From NCBI GenBank assembly GCA_020831525.1, contig JAFIGH010000026.1, positions 1 to 53,476 of the forward strand: DNA of 53,476 bases, in the 5' to 3' direction. Source of the stretch: Opitutales bacterium. Its GTDB lineage: Bacteria; Verrucomicrobiota; Verrucomicrobiia; Opitutales; Oceanipulchritudinaceae. Under the pieces are notes generated by a model, which worked only from the letters and a program-made list of their open reading frames with translations, ran no database searches and was not told where the DNA came from. A program made the translations under genes and the position numbers. This document shows positions 8,120 to 17,258 of the stretch, piece by piece. Each line of letters opens with the position of its first letter. The stretch's first letter is position 1.

Positions 8120-9703
8120 TCAAGTCCCGGTGTGCCGGAACGTGTCCTTCGCGCGCGTCGCCCCGCGGTCCATGCGGATGCCCTTGGAGGGATTGGCGGC
8201 GAGGTGTTCGAGGAGGGAGTGGACGGTGTCTTCTTTGCCGGCGAGTCCGAGGGCGGCGGCGAGCGCCGGGGCGGTATGAGCGGAGTCGGCGTGACTGCGC
8301 AGGTGGGCGAGGAGGTCGGCCCGCATGCCGAGGAAGGCGGCGGCGGCCTTTTTGCCCGCTTCGACGCCCGGTTGGTGGTAGGCGTTGATGTTGACGAGGC
8401 TGGCGTAGAGGCCGACGGCGCGCTCGTAGAGCGCGATGAGCATGCCGACGGATTCGGGCGTCACTTCCCCGATGGTGAGGGTGAGGGAGCGGCGCTCCAT
8501 TTCGGCAAGGGCGGCGCGCGTGCCGAGGAGAAAGGCGTGCAGGTAGTCGCCGCTGGTGACGCCGTCCTCGACGTCGACGGACGCGCCCTCGCGGTCTTTG
8601 AGGACGGAGATGAAGGTGGCGAAAAAGTTGGGCACGCCCTCGCGGAGCTGCTGCACGTAGGCGTGTTGGTCGGTCGAGCCCTTGTTGCCGTAGACGGCGA
8701 TGCCTTGGTGCACGACGTTGCCGTCGAGGTCTCGCTCCTTGCCGAGCGACTCCATGATGAGTTGCTGGAGGTATTTGGAGAGGAGGCCGAGGCGGTCCTT
8801 GTAGGGGAGGATGACCATGTCTTTCGCACCCTTGCCGTCGGTGCAGTGGTGCCACGCGAGGGCGAGGAGGGCCGCCGGGTTGCGCTCGATTTCGGCGGTG
8901 CGCGTGAGGGTGTCCATACGCGCGGCGCCAGCGAGGAGAGCGTCGGTGTCGATGCCCTGCAGCGCGGCGGGGAGGAGACCGACGGCGGCGGTCTCGCTCG
9001 TGCGCCCGCCCACCCAGTCGAACATGGGAAAGCGCGCGAGCCACCCCTCGGACTCGGCGGTCTTGTCGAGGCGGCTGCCTTCGCCCGTGACAGCGACGGC
9101 GTGGCGCGCGAAGTCGACACCCTCGCCGAGGAAGGCGTGCCGGGCTTCGAGCATGCCGTTGCGGGTCTCCGGCGTGCCGCCGCTTTTGGAGATGACGAGG
9201 ACGAGCGTGTGGTCGAAGCGCCCGCGGATGGGCGCGAGGGCGGCATCCATGCCGTCGGGGTCGGTGTTGTCGAAGAAATGAACGGCCATACGGTCTTCGC
9301 CGGGACGGCCGAGGGCATGGGCGACGAACTGCGGGCCGAGGGCCGAGCCCCCGATGCCGATGACGAGCAAGTCGGTGAAGGGACCGCCTTCGCCCGTGAT
9401 TTTGCCGCGGTGCACGTCTTTGGCGAACTCGTTCACGCGGCGGCGCGTTGTCTCGATCTGTTCGCGGATGGCGTCGTCGGGTGCGAGCGAGCTGTCGCGC
9501 AGCCAGTAGTGCCCGACCATGCGGTTTTCGTCGGGGTTGGCGATCGCGCCGCCTTCGAGCTCATTCATGGCGGCAAACGCTTTGTCCATCGCCGGGCGCG
9601 CGCGCTCGAAGAAGCCCTCCGGTAGCGCGAGCAAGTTGAGGTCCATGGAGACGTCCGCCTCGGGCCAGCGGAAGTATAGGTCGGTCGGTTCTTTCGATGC
9701 CAT
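8120..9703 (-). CDS. pgi: Glucose-6-phosphate isomerase
   Basis: A 527-residue phosphoglucose isomerase, which interconverts glucose 6-phosphate and fructose 6-phosphate in glycolysis and gluconeogenesis. It carries the sugar-phosphate-binding SIS motifs: [18 protein letters not shown], then [30 protein letters not shown] and the basic catalytic region [10 protein letters not shown] and [11 protein letters not shown] follow. The length fits the larger bacterial PGI subgroup. The start ATG at 9703 gives [13 protein letters not shown], typical of that subgroup. Its 5' side faces the divergent FGE-like gene across 127 bp. The coiled-coil gene follows in the same direction. No sign of damage is seen. 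Confidence 0.94.
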   Translation of the reverse strand: MASKEPTDLYFRWPEADVSMDLNLLALPEGFFERARPAMDKAFAAMNELEGGAIANPDENRMVGHYWLRDSSLAPDDAIREQIETTRRRVNEFAKDVHRGKITGEGGPFTDLLVIGIGGSALGPQFVAHALGRPGEDRMAVHFFDNTDPDGMDAALAPIRGRFDHTLVLVISKSGGTPETRNGMLEARHAFLGEGVDFARHAVAVTGEGSRLDKTAESEGWLARFPMFDWVGGRTSETAAVGLLPAALQGIDTDALLAGAARMDTLTRTAEIERNPAALLALAWHHCTDGKGAKDMVILPYKDRLGLLSKYLQQLIMESLGKERDLDGNVVHQGIAVYGNKGSTDQHAYVQQLREGVPNFFATFISVLKDREGASVDVEDGVTSGDYLHAFLLGTRAALAEMERRSLTLTIGEVTPESVGMLIALYERAVGLYASLVNINAYHQPGVEAGKKAAAAFLGMRADLLAHLRSHADSAHTAPALAAALGLAGKEDTVHSLLEHLAANPSKGIRMDRGATRAKDTFRHTGT

Positions 9704-9830
9704 GGTTCTTGAGACAAGCGGATTTCACAGAAATTGCAACGGGGTAGAGGCCCGGATTTCGCGGGATGGCTGAGGCAGGGTCGGCCTTGCGGGATGGGGG
9801 GCCGTTGACGGCGCCGACACGACGGATAAA

Positions 9831-10940
9831 GTGATGGGCATGTTGAAGGATCGGAATTGGCGAAAGCATTGGCGGCGGGCAGTGTTCGGGGTTTGCATCC
9901 TTGCGGGATGCGGTGCCCCCGTCTTCGGTGAGGCGGATGCCCTCGCGGATTTCCGCGCGGCGTTTGCGCCGACGGTGGAGAGCACGGAGGGACCGCCGGG
10001 CGAGGCACCGCCCGGGATGGTGTGGGTGCCGGGGGGCGAATTTTCCATGGGTATTGCCGACCCTCGGGCGTTGCAGCGAGGCGGGCGGGAGGCGATGGAG
10101 GACGCGCGGCCCGTGCACCGGGTGCGGGTGGACGGCTTTTGGATGGCGAAGACGCCGGTGACGAACCGGGAGTTTGCCGAGTTTGTGGACGCGACGGGCT
10201 ATGTGACGGTGGCGGAGCGGCGCCCGGACCCGGAGGATTTTCCCGGCGTGCCGGAGGAGTATCTCGTGCCGGGTTCACTGGTGTTTTCCGACCCGCGCGA
10301 GGTGGAGGGCCTCGGCGACTACCGGCAGTGGTGGCGCTGGGCGCCGGGGGCGTATTGGCGGCGGCCCTACGGACCGGATTCGTCGGTCGAAGGCAAGGAT
10401 GAATACCCGGTGGTGCATGTCGCGTGGGCGGATGCTGCCGCCTACGCGGAGTGGGCGGGCGGCCGCCTGCCGACGGAGGCAGAGTGGGAGTTTGCGGCGC
10501 GCGGCGGTCTTTCCGGAAAGCCCTATCCGTGGGGTGAGGAGCTGATTCCGGACGGCGATTGGCGGGCGAATACATGGCAGGGCCGCTTTCCCGTGGAGAA
10601 CACGGCGGAAGACGGGCACGAGGGGCTTGCGCCGGTGAAGGCGTATCCGCCCAATGGATACGGCCTTTACGGCATGGCCGGCAACGTGTGGGAGTGGTGC
10701 GCCGATTGGTACCACGCCCGCGCCTACCGCATGCGGGCGGAGGACGGGGAGGCGGTGGACAATCCGCGCGGCCCGGAGAAGAGCTACGATCCCGCCGATC
10801 CGCGCACACCGAAGCGCTCGACGCGCGGCGGCTCCTTTCTCTGCACGGACCAGTATTGCACGCGCTACATGGTGGGCACACGCGGCCGCTCCGAGCCCGA
10901 TTCCGGAGCTGTCCACATCGGATTCCGCATCGTGAAGTAG
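9831..10940 (+). CDS. Formylglycine-generating-enzyme family lipoprotein
   Basis: A 369-residue protein of the FGE-sulfatase (SUMF1) family. The N-terminus has a lipoprotein-type signal (VFGVCILAGC, lipobox LAGC). The enzyme domain begins PGMVWVPGGEFSMG and has the usual blocks DGFWMAKTPVTNREFAEFV, GGRLPTEAEWEFAARGG, NGYGLYGMAGNVWEWCADWY and RGGSFLCTDQYC. Cys338 and Cys343 match the two copper-binding catalytic cysteines of authentic FGE (GGSxxCxxxYC), so this is likely an active oxidase that converts a sulfatase cysteine to formylglycine, rather than a catalytically empty relative. No sulfatase is encoded in the window. Export of FGE is unusual for bacteria and could mean that its substrate is periplasmic. 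Confidence 0.88.
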   Translation: MMGMLKDRNWRKHWRRAVFGVCILAGCGAPVFGEADALADFRAAFAPTVESTEGPPGEAPPGMVWVPGGEFSMGIADPRALQRGGREAMEDARPVHRVRVDGFWMAKTPVTNREFAEFVDATGYVTVAERRPDPEDFPGVPEEYLVPGSLVFSDPREVEGLGDYRQWWRWAPGAYWRRPYGPDSSVEGKDEYPVVHVAWADAAAYAEWAGGRLPTEAEWEFAARGGLSGKPYPWGEELIPDGDWRANTWQGRFPVENTAEDGHEGLAPVKAYPPNGYGLYGMAGNVWEWCADWYHARAYRMRAEDGEAVDNPRGPEKSYDPADPRTPKRSTRGGSFLCTDQYCTRYMVGTRGRSEPDSGAVHIGFRIVK

Positions 10941-10982
10941 ACGGTTACCGCGTGGAGTTTCCTGCCAAAGGAACAACCACTC

Positions 10983-11882
10983 ATGGACGAAGCGTTTCAG
11001 CTCAGCGAAAAGGAGGCATGGGACTTCCTCGAAAGGTTGTTTCCGCACGGATTCGCCGGGAAGGATGTCCTGCGCGAAATCGCACCGGACGGTTGGGAGC
11101 GGTCGCCCTTGGTCCGTGCCTACCATCCCACGCTGGAGCAGTGGCACCGCGAACGCCTTGCTTTTCATGAGAATACGGCGCGGCTTCACGAGATCTTCGC
11201 GAAACGGAGAGAGGATGGCGAATCGGTGGACCCGCCGGGTCCGCCCCCCACGTTCGAGGAATCGCGCCGTGACTTCGAGGAGACGCCGGTGAATGCTGAC
11301 AGGGAATGCCGCGACATTGTCGGCGCGGTGGCGTGGGAGGTATTTTCCGACAACCACAGTGTGATCGCCGAAGACGGACGCGAAGTGAGCCTCGGCAGTT
11401 TCCGGGGGACGGGTGCTTTTCTCGATGAGTTCGACCGCGGCCGGGGACAGGGGCGGCCGGAGAGCGGGGAGTCCGATGAGTTCGCGTTTCCCCTCTTCGA
11501 CTCGGGTGGTTACATGCGCTTCTACATGGGGCTGGCATTCAATTCGGACCGTTGCGACTACGGCTCCGTCTATCGAATGCTCTTCCGACGCCTTCGCGGC
11601 GTCGGGGCGGACTGGGTCTACCGGTTTCCGCGGATCGGGATTGTCCGTTTCGACCGCGGCGGGGAGGCGGATTCCACGCCGGAAGACTACGATCCTTCCG
11701 CTGCGTTCGCGGCAGAGCAGGAGCGAGAGAAACGCGATGAGGAGGTGGCGCGCATGGAGGCGGAGTTGGACGCGTCGTACCGCGAGGCGGCGGAGGAAGC
11801 CGCGAAGAAGCCGCCGCCTCCGGTTGTCCAAGCCTACCGCGCCGTCTACCACCGTTTGCCCGAGGGTTGGCCGCCCGCGTAG
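10983..11882 (+). CDS. Uncharacterised 299-residue protein
   Basis: A 299-residue soluble protein with no signal peptide or transmembrane segment, rich in Arg, Glu and aromatic residues. The central part (about 105-230) contains a DNHSVIAEDGREVSLGSFRGTGAFL block and FDSGGYMRFYMGLAF, which look like a compact mixed alpha/beta domain. The C-terminal 60 residues are a charged helix rich in Glu and Arg, with a short Pro run (KKPPPPVV). I do not recognise a family. The gene starts 42 bp after the FGE-like gene in the same direction with AAAGGAACAA ahead of ATG, so the two may be cotranscribed. It ends 3 bp from the convergent gpgS. Confidence 0.6.
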   Translation: MDEAFQLSEKEAWDFLERLFPHGFAGKDVLREIAPDGWERSPLVRAYHPTLEQWHRERLAFHENTARLHEIFAKRREDGESVDPPGPPPTFEESRRDFEETPVNADRECRDIVGAVAWEVFSDNHSVIAEDGREVSLGSFRGTGAFLDEFDRGRGQGRPESGESDEFAFPLFDSGGYMRFYMGLAFNSDRCDYGSVYRMLFRRLRGVGADWVYRFPRIGIVRFDRGGEADSTPEDYDPSAAFAAEQEREKRDEEVARMEAELDASYREAAEEAAKKPPPPVVQAYRAVYHRLPEGWPPA

Positions 11883-11885
11883 GGA

Positions 11886-12944
11886 TCAGCCGCGGGGCTG
11901 CGGTTTCTTTGCGGGCTTGCCGGGGAGAGGGGCCTTGGCGGCGGAGGGTTTCGTCGCTCCCCGGTCCGCCTCCGGGTGGTAGCGTTGCCGGTATTCGGGG
12001 ATGGTGATAATGGGCGGGCGCTCTTCCTCGACGATTTCACGTAGAACCTGCTCGTAACGGTTTCCCTCGGCCTGGAACTGCCGGAAAGTGTTGGACATGT
12101 CGGGCAGCTTGTCGACGAGCCCGTAGGATTCTATGCGCGTGAGAAAACTCTGGAGGATACCGAAGGACATTTTGCCGAGGTCGAGGGTGGCTTGGTTGCG
12201 GTGCACGCGCTGGTCGATGTCGGTCTGGGCGAAGGCGTCGAGCCCGTGTTTCATGTAGACGTCGATGAGGTGGGAGGTCTCCACGCCGTAGCCGACGGGG
12301 AAGGGGATCTGCTCAAGCACCTCGCGCCGCACGGCGTATTCACCGGAGAGCGGCTGGATGAGGGCAGTGAGTTCCGGAAAGAAGAGGGAAAAGAGCGGCC
12401 GGACAAGAATTTCAGTGACGCGCCCGCCGCCGGAGGGTCGGATGCCCTGGGAGAAGGCGAGGGGGCGGTCGTAGAAGGCTTTGACGTATTGGATCGTGTC
12501 GTTGTGGATGAGCGGGGCGACGAGGCCGTAGACGAAGCGCGGGTGGATGTTTTTGATATCGGCGTCGACGTAGCAGATGATGTCGCCCCTGCACTGGTGG
12601 ACGGCCTTCCAGAGGTTTTCTCCCTTGCCGCGTTTGAAGCCCTGCCCTGGCAGGATTTCGGAGGAGAGGTAGACGTCGGCCCCGAAGGCGGCGGCGGTCT
12701 CGCGCGTTTTGTCGGTGGAGCCCGAGTCGATGACGGCGATCTCGTCGACGAGCGGGTAGCGGTCGACCAGCTCGCTCTTGAAGATGACGATCTCCTTTCC
12801 GATCGTGGCCTCCTCGTTGAGCGTGGGGATGCAGAGGCTGATGGTGAGCCCCTTGCGCTCCTTCTCGCGCACGAGGGCGAGAAGATCCCAGAACTCCCCG
12901 TGGTGGAAGGTGTTGGATTCGAGCCAGGATTCGATCTTACTCAT
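11886..12944 (-). CDS. gpgS: Glucosyl-3-phosphoglycerate synthase (GT81)
   Basis: A 352-residue GT-A glycosyltransferase, likely transferring glucose from an NDP-glucose donor to D-3-phosphoglycerate. This is the first step to glucosylglycerate, a compatible solute. The motifs SLCIPTLNEEATIG, AVIDSGSTDKT, GKGENLWKAV, GDIICYVDADIKN (the metal-binding DxD), GGGRVTEILVRPL, QPLSGEYAVRRE and GYGVETSHLIDVYMKHG match mycobacterial GpgS closely along the length. ATG 12944 lies inside the end of the upstream M20 gene (8-bp overlap, ATGAGTAA), so expression is coupled. A phosphatase (GpgP) would complete the pathway, but none is seen nearby. The Lys/Pro-rich C-terminal tail is not part of the family core. 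Confidence 0.88.
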   Translation of the reverse strand: MSKIESWLESNTFHHGEFWDLLALVREKERKGLTISLCIPTLNEEATIGKEIVIFKSELVDRYPLVDEIAVIDSGSTDKTRETAAAFGADVYLSSEILPGQGFKRGKGENLWKAVHQCRGDIICYVDADIKNIHPRFVYGLVAPLIHNDTIQYVKAFYDRPLAFSQGIRPSGGGRVTEILVRPLFSLFFPELTALIQPLSGEYAVRREVLEQIPFPVGYGVETSHLIDVYMKHGLDAFAQTDIDQRVHRNQATLDLGKMSFGILQSFLTRIESYGLVDKLPDMSNTFRQFQAEGNRYEQVLREIVEEERPPIITIPEYRQRYHPEADRGATKPSAAKAPLPGKPAKKPQPRG

Positions 12945-14109
12945 CGCAAATGCCTCCGTCGATGGCGCGGAGTACGCCCACGAGCTGGGCGATGCCGCTG
13001 AAGATGGGGGCGACTTCGACGCTTTCCTCAATGGAGTGCTTCTCCTCGCCGCGCGTGATGCCGAGCGTAACCCCGGGGATGCCTTTGTCGACGAGCGCCG
13101 AGAGTTCGTTGGTGCTGGGCGCGACCTTCGGCTGAATGCCGAGGGCACCCATGATCTCGCGTGTGGCTTTGACCATGGGGTGGCTGAAATCGATGCCGCC
13201 GGGGCGGCGGCGGGCGATGATGTCGAGGCGGGCCTTGACGCGGTCCTCGGCGTTGACGCGCTCGACGATTTCGGCGATGCGGTCGTGGATGCGCGCGACC
13301 ATGCCGGGCTGCTCGCTGCGCACTTCAAAGCGCAGGGTGGCTTTGGTGGGGGCTACGTTGTAGGCGTTGCCGGCGAGGATGGACCCGAGGATGATGGCGG
13401 TGCGCGGGCGCCCGGGTGTCTCAATCCCCAGTATGTCGTCGATGACTCGGTTCAGGGCGACAATGGCGCCACTGCCGTTGGAGCGCTGCCAGTCGCGCTC
13501 TTCCTCGGTGCGCACGCTGATGTCGCCCCGGATCATGCCGAGGCTGGCGTAGCTGAGCCGCCCGATCTCGATGCCCTCCACGCAGACGGCGGCGTGGAGC
13601 GGGATTTTTGTGTTTTCAATGAAGAAACGCAGGCCCGCGAGATCGCCCTTGCCCATGCTGCGGGTGGTGCCGAGGAGGACAAGGTTGGACTTGAGGCGGA
13701 TGCCGAGGCGGTCGAGAACGGCGGGCAGCGAGGCGAGCGCGGCCGCGCCGAGGCTGTTGTCCGCGATCCCCGGGCCGACAAGGCGCGCGGGTGTGACGGA
13801 GACCGTGTGGTCGATGGATTTATCCCAGATTTTGTCGACGTGCGCGGATACGAGGACCGTGCGCTTGCCTTCGCCGCCGGGTATGAGGGCGATGGCGTTG
13901 CCCGCCTCATCGGTGGAAATGTTCTGCAGACCGCTCTCCGTGAAGCGGTCGCAGAGAAAACGCACAAGCGCTTCCTCGCCGAAGGTGGGCGAGGGGATCT
14001 CCCCGCACATGACGGCGTTGGCAAGAAGGATCTCCCGCAGTCCGGTGAGCGCCTCACGGTGGGCCGGGAGGTCCTTGATAATGGGTTCGAGCACGTCGTT
14101 GGAAAGCAT
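12937..14109 (-). CDS. M20-type hydrolase lacking the catalytic Glu-Glu
   Basis: A 390-residue protein (ATG at 14109) of the M20/M25/M40 zinc peptidase superfamily. The HxD metal site is present in VSAHVDK (His90, Asp92), the bridging Asp in GIADN (Asp117), another acidic position in VEGIEIG (Glu178), and a late His in EEKHSIEE. Where active relatives have GEEGxGDL, this protein reads TTRSMGKGDL. Thus the general-base Glu and the adjacent metal-ligand Glu are Ser151 and Met152. A classical peptidase reaction is therefore doubtful; it may be a regulatory pseudoenzyme or use other residues. It overlaps gpgS by 8 bp, which ties it to glucosylglycerate metabolism. An upstream TTG start (14184) is possible but has no family match. 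Confidence 0.75.
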   Translation of the reverse strand: MLSNDVLEPIIKDLPAHREALTGLREILLANAVMCGEIPSPTFGEEALVRFLCDRFTESGLQNISTDEAGNAIALIPGGEGKRTVLVSAHVDKIWDKSIDHTVSVTPARLVGPGIADNSLGAAALASLPAVLDRLGIRLKSNLVLLGTTRSMGKGDLAGLRFFIENTKIPLHAAVCVEGIEIGRLSYASLGMIRGDISVRTEEERDWQRSNGSGAIVALNRVIDDILGIETPGRPRTAIILGSILAGNAYNVAPTKATLRFEVRSEQPGMVARIHDRIAEIVERVNAEDRVKARLDIIARRRPGGIDFSHPMVKATREIMGALGIQPKVAPSTNELSALVDKGIPGVTLGITRGEEKHSIEESVEVAPIFSGIAQLVGVLRAIDGGICDE

Positions 14110-14402
14110 TTCTCCGGCCAGAGTGGGAGGCGCGGCAGGAATTGGCAAGGACCGTAGGTAAGGGGGGAATCCGCGGTGCCGCAAAACCGCGCCGTCTTTG
14201 CGTTACGGGGTGACGGTTCGTTCTGCGTCCGTGATGGCCCGGAGGTGAGCCGTTCAAGCCGTGAAGTATAATGTAGCAATCCACTTCCACCTTCTATCAC
14301 CAGGTAGGGTGAGGCCCGACACGATTGGGGGGCGTATGCCTCGGCCCGCATTGAGTGCGGAAACCGGATCAACCCCGCTCTGGGTCTCTTCGGCCGGGGT
14401 CT

Positions 14403-15128
14403 TTACAGCGCGGCCACCGTTTCCCGAAGAAGTGCGAGCACTTCCTCCGGGGTGGTGATTTCCTCCGATTTCAGTTGGTCAATTGTCTCCGTTCGCAACA
14501 CCCTTGCCAGGCGGGAGAGTCCGTGGAGGTGGCTGTGGTCATCGGGCGCGCAAAGGAGGAAAAACAAATGCGTCTTCTCACCCTTTTCCGCACCGAAGGC
14601 AATCGGCTCCCGGGTGCGGAGAAACGCAACCACGGTGTCGGAAATGGCCGACGGCAGCGGGCGCCGGGGATGACAAATGGCCAGGCCGCCGGGAAGGGCC
14701 GTTCTGAGAAGTGATTCGCGTTCGATCAATGAGGCAAGCAAGTGTTTGTCGTCGAGCACGTTCCCGGTGGCAACGGCAAGGCCGACCAGAGCGTCGAGGA
14801 CGGTCCGTTTGCTCGAAAGGGGTAGCCCCAACTGGATCGCGCGTTTATCGAGAGAGTCGAAGAGTCTGTGCGAGAGGATTGCCTTCGACGCGCTGGCTTC
14901 GTCCAGATCAGCTTCAAGCTTCTTTTCCAGTTCGCTCAGGCGACGGGCGTCCAGCGTTTGAATCTTCTGGTCAAGCCAATCGATAATGTCTTCCCGGCGG
15001 AAGAGGAATTGTCCGTTGATGTGTAGGCCCGGGATCTTTTCCGAGCGAACAAGGCCCTCGACAAAGCGAGTGGACCAACCGAAGTTTGCGGCGACTTCGC
15101 CGATGGTGAGCGCATCTTGTGGTTTCAT
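14403..15128 (-). CDS. HTH-EIIA(Ntr)-like regulator
   Basis: A 241-residue fusion. Residues 1-57 are a winged HTH of the excisionase/MerR-like HTH_17 class (LTIGEVAANFGWSTRFVEGL and NGQFLFRREDIIDWL). A helical linker (60-100) leads to a PTS EIIA type 2 (fructose/PtsN-like) domain at about 105-241. The phosphorylatable His is His153 in GGLAICHPRRP, matching the IPHG/IPHAR site of EIIA-Fru and PtsN proteins. It may let the phosphotransfer state of PtsP/NPr control DNA binding. It is on the same strand as cysA, 85 bp downstream of it, across a repeat array, so it could be the last gene of the sulfate operon or separate. Confidence 0.8.
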   Translation of the reverse strand: MKPQDALTIGEVAANFGWSTRFVEGLVRSEKIPGLHINGQFLFRREDIIDWLDQKIQTLDARRLSELEKKLEADLDEASASKAILSHRLFDSLDKRAIQLGLPLSSKRTVLDALVGLAVATGNVLDDKHLLASLIERESLLRTALPGGLAICHPRRPLPSAISDTVVAFLRTREPIAFGAEKGEKTHLFFLLCAPDDHSHLHGLSRLARVLRTETIDQLKSEEITTPEEVLALLRETVAAL

Positions 15129-15149
15129 GAATGACGGTGGGTGGGTGTA

Positions 15150-15219
15150 GCTGTTGGGCTGTTAGGTGTTTAGGCTGTTAGGTGGATAGGTGCTGATCCG
15201 TGACCCCTAACCCCTAAAC
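15150..15219. repeat. Degenerate heptamer-type repeat, cysA 3' junction
   Basis: On the plus strand GGCTGTT, AGGTGTTT, AGGCTGTT and AGGTGGAT follow one another, then an 11-base loop (CTGATCCGTGA), then CCCCTAACCCCTAAAC. The two sides form an imperfect inverted repeat (TTAGGTGG against CCCCTAA). The TAG stop codon of cysA (15214-15216) is inside the last unit. It is the same kind of repeat seen after cysW and cysT. Confidence 0.7.
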
Positions 15220-16287
15220 GGCCAGCTTCCCATCCTTGATATCGGCTTCGAGGAATTCGCCTTTGGGGAAGAGGCGAACGTGGCGAAAGACGACCGAGAC
15301 GACTTTTCCGGGGGCCAGTTCCAGCTCGCGGAGGCGTTCGCGGGGCACTTCGGCTTCGAAGGGCTCGTGCGTCCCGACGCGCTCCAGCCTGACCCGCCCG
15401 TAGTTGCCGGCGGAGAAGATATGCTGGACCTTGGCCTTGAGGGAATATTCGTGCGTTTCGCTGCCTTCCGGCTCCAGTTCGACGTCGTGCGGACGCACAT
15501 AGAGAACGTCCTTCGGCTTGTCCCCGGCCTTGCCGCTGACGCCGGCCGTGAAGCGGTTCACGTTGCCGAGAAATTCAATGACAAAGGGGGAGACGGGGCG
15601 GTCGTAGACCTGTTGGGGGGGACCCTTCTGCTCGATCTTCGCATTGTTCATCACGACCACCTCATCGGCCAGTTCGAGCGCTTCCTCCTGGTCGTGGGTC
15701 ACGAAGATCGTCGTCACTTTGATTTCTTCCTGGAAGGTGCGCAGCCAGCGCCGCAGATCCTTGCGCACTTTGGCGTCGAGAGCACCGAAGGGTTCATCGA
15801 GGAGGAGCACTTTCGGGTTGACGGCAAGGGCGCGGGCGAGGGCCACGCGCTGGCGCTGACCGCCGGACAGCTCGCTGGGGTAGCGCTTTTGCAAACCGTC
15901 GAGTTGCACGAGTTGCAGGAGTTCGTTTACGCGGGCGTGAATGGCCGCCTTGTCCGGGCGCTCGGATCGTTTCATTGAGCGCAGTCCAAAAGCAATGTTG
16001 TCGGCGACCGTCATGTGCTTGAAGAGGGCGTAGTGCTGGAAGACAAAGCCCACGCCGCGCTTGCCCGCCTGTGTCGCGGTCACGTCCTCGCCGTGGAAGA
16101 GGACTTTCCCGTTCGAGCCCGGGTCGGCGAAATCCAATCCTGCGAGGATGCGCAGGAGAGTTGTTTTTCCCGATCCCGAGGGACCGAGGAGGGAGACGAG
16201 CTTACCGTCGGGAACTTCGAGGGATACGTCCTCAAGGGCGGTGTAGTTGCCGAAGGTTTTGCGAATATGGATGGCTTGGATACTCAT
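15214..16287 (-). CDS. cysA: Sulfate/thiosulfate ABC transporter ATPase
   Basis: A 357-residue ATP-binding subunit that powers sulfate/thiosulfate import with CysT and CysW. Walker A is GPSGSGKT (35-42), followed by the Q-loop FVFQHYALF, signature [15 protein letters not shown], Walker [13 protein letters not shown] and the H-loop VTHDQ. A C-terminal TOBE-like domain (about 240-357: [29 protein letters not shown]) is as in CysA. The ATG at 16287 starts [13 protein letters not shown], as is usual; the frame extends 21 codons upstream into repeat sequence, which I exclude. No clear Shine-Dalgarno sequence is visible, because the repeat hairpin ends six bases before the ATG. The stop codon lies in another repeat. 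Confidence 0.95.
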   Translation of the reverse strand: MSIQAIHIRKTFGNYTALEDVSLEVPDGKLVSLLGPSGSGKTTLLRILAGLDFADPGSNGKVLFHGEDVTATQAGKRGVGFVFQHYALFKHMTVADNIAFGLRSMKRSERPDKAAIHARVNELLQLVQLDGLQKRYPSELSGGQRQRVALARALAVNPKVLLLDEPFGALDAKVRKDLRRWLRTFQEEIKVTTIFVTHDQEEALELADEVVVMNNAKIEQKGPPQQVYDRPVSPFVIEFLGNVNRFTAGVSGKAGDKPKDVLYVRPHDVELEPEGSETHEYSLKAKVQHIFSAGNYGRVRLERVGTHEPFEAEVPRERLRELELAPGKVVSVVFRHVRLFPKGEFLEADIKDGKLAV

Positions 16288-16390
16288 TTGTAAAGGCTGT
16301 AGGTATTTAGGCTGAAGGCTGTAGGTGTTTAGGCTGTAGGGTTGAGGCATGGTTGGCCTATAGCCTATTTCCCTACAGTCTAAATACCTA
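16288..16390. repeat. Heptamer-type repeat hairpin between cysW and cysA
   Basis: The whole cysW-cysA spacer is repeat. The left arm (16300-16319, TAGGTATTTAGGCTGAAGGC) pairs with the right arm (16371-16390) at 17 of 20 positions. Between them are further GGCTGTAGG and GTGTTTAGG units and a CCTATAGCC unit. The cysW stop codon TAG (16388-16390) forms the end of the right arm. The sequence could form a large stem-loop in the operon mRNA. Confidence 0.8.
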
Positions 16391-17251
16391 ACCGCCCGCT
16401 TTCCATTCGATGATGTTTTTGAGGACGAGGGTGAGGAGGGCGAGGAGGGTGAGAATGGAGGAGAGGGCGAAGGCCGGCACGGTAGCGTATTCGAAATAGA
16501 GGGTCTCGATGTAGAGCGGCATCGTGCTCGTCATTCCCTTGATGTTGCCGGAGACCACGGCGACCGCGCCGAACTCGCCCATGGCCCGCGCGTTGCAGAG
16601 AATGAGCCCGTAGAAGAGGCCCCATTTGACGTTGGGCAGGGTCACGCGCAGGAAGGTGCGCCAGCCGCTCGCACCGAGCGTGAGGGCGGCGTATTCCTCA
16701 TCGCGTCCCTGGGATTGCATGAGCGGAATCAGTTCGCGCGCGACAAAGGGAAGGGTGATGAACATGGTCGCAAGGACGATACCGGGGAGGGCGAAGATGA
16801 CGCGGATGCCCTGGCTCTCAAACCAGGGGCCAAGCCAGCCATGGGTGCCGCTGAAGATGAGGACAAAGATCAGTCCCGCAATGACCGGGGAGACGGCGAA
16901 GGGGAGGTCGATGACCGTGGTGAGAAGGCTCTTTCCGCGAAAACTGAATTTGGTGATGGCCCAGGCGGCGGCGAGGCCGAAGACCGTGGTCACGGGCACG
17001 CAAATGAGGGCAACCGTGAGCGTGAGGCGAATGGCGGCAAGAGCGTTCTCGTCCTCGAAGGTGGCTATAAAGGCGGGAATCCCGCGGCGGAAGGCCTCGA
17101 AGAAGACCGAGAACAGCGGAATGAGGAGGAAGAAGAGAAGGAACCCGGCCGCGAGGCCCATGAGCGTATACCGCATCCAGCGGGGCTCGCTGATGGCGCT
17201 TTGGGTCTTGGGAACCTTGTCGGTGCGGAATCTGGAAATGATGGAAGGCAT
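16388..17251 (-). CDS. cysW: Sulfate ABC transporter permease
   Basis: A 287-residue inner-membrane permease of the sulfate/thiosulfate importer. It has about six hydrophobic helices and the cytoplasmic EAA loop ([22 protein letters not shown], about 195-216), which docks onto CysA. The sequences [16 protein letters not shown] and [13 protein letters not shown] match CysW. The gene follows cysT in the same direction, but a repeat-bounded four-helix-bundle gene on the other strand separates them by 485 bp. The upstream array ends eight bases before the ATG and no Shine-Dalgarno sequence is visible. The stop codon is inside the next repeat. It partners CysT (17737-18624). Confidence 0.93.
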   Translation of the reverse strand: MPSIISRFRTDKVPKTQSAISEPRWMRYTLMGLAAGFLLFFLLIPLFSVFFEAFRRGIPAFIATFEDENALAAIRLTLTVALICVPVTTVFGLAAAWAITKFSFRGKSLLTTVIDLPFAVSPVIAGLIFVLIFSGTHGWLGPWFESQGIRVIFALPGIVLATMFITLPFVARELIPLMQSQGRDEEYAALTLGASGWRTFLRVTLPNVKWGLFYGLILCNARAMGEFGAVAVVSGNIKGMTSTMPLYIETLYFEYATVPAFALSSILTLLALLTLVLKNIIEWKAGG

Positions 17252-17258
17252 TGTGGAA

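Noticed and set aside
7358-9625. Very long plus-strand open frame (755 codons) opposite pgi and the coiled-coil gene
   Set aside because: It is antisense to the real genes and reflects GC-rich codon bias; the translation shows no domain.
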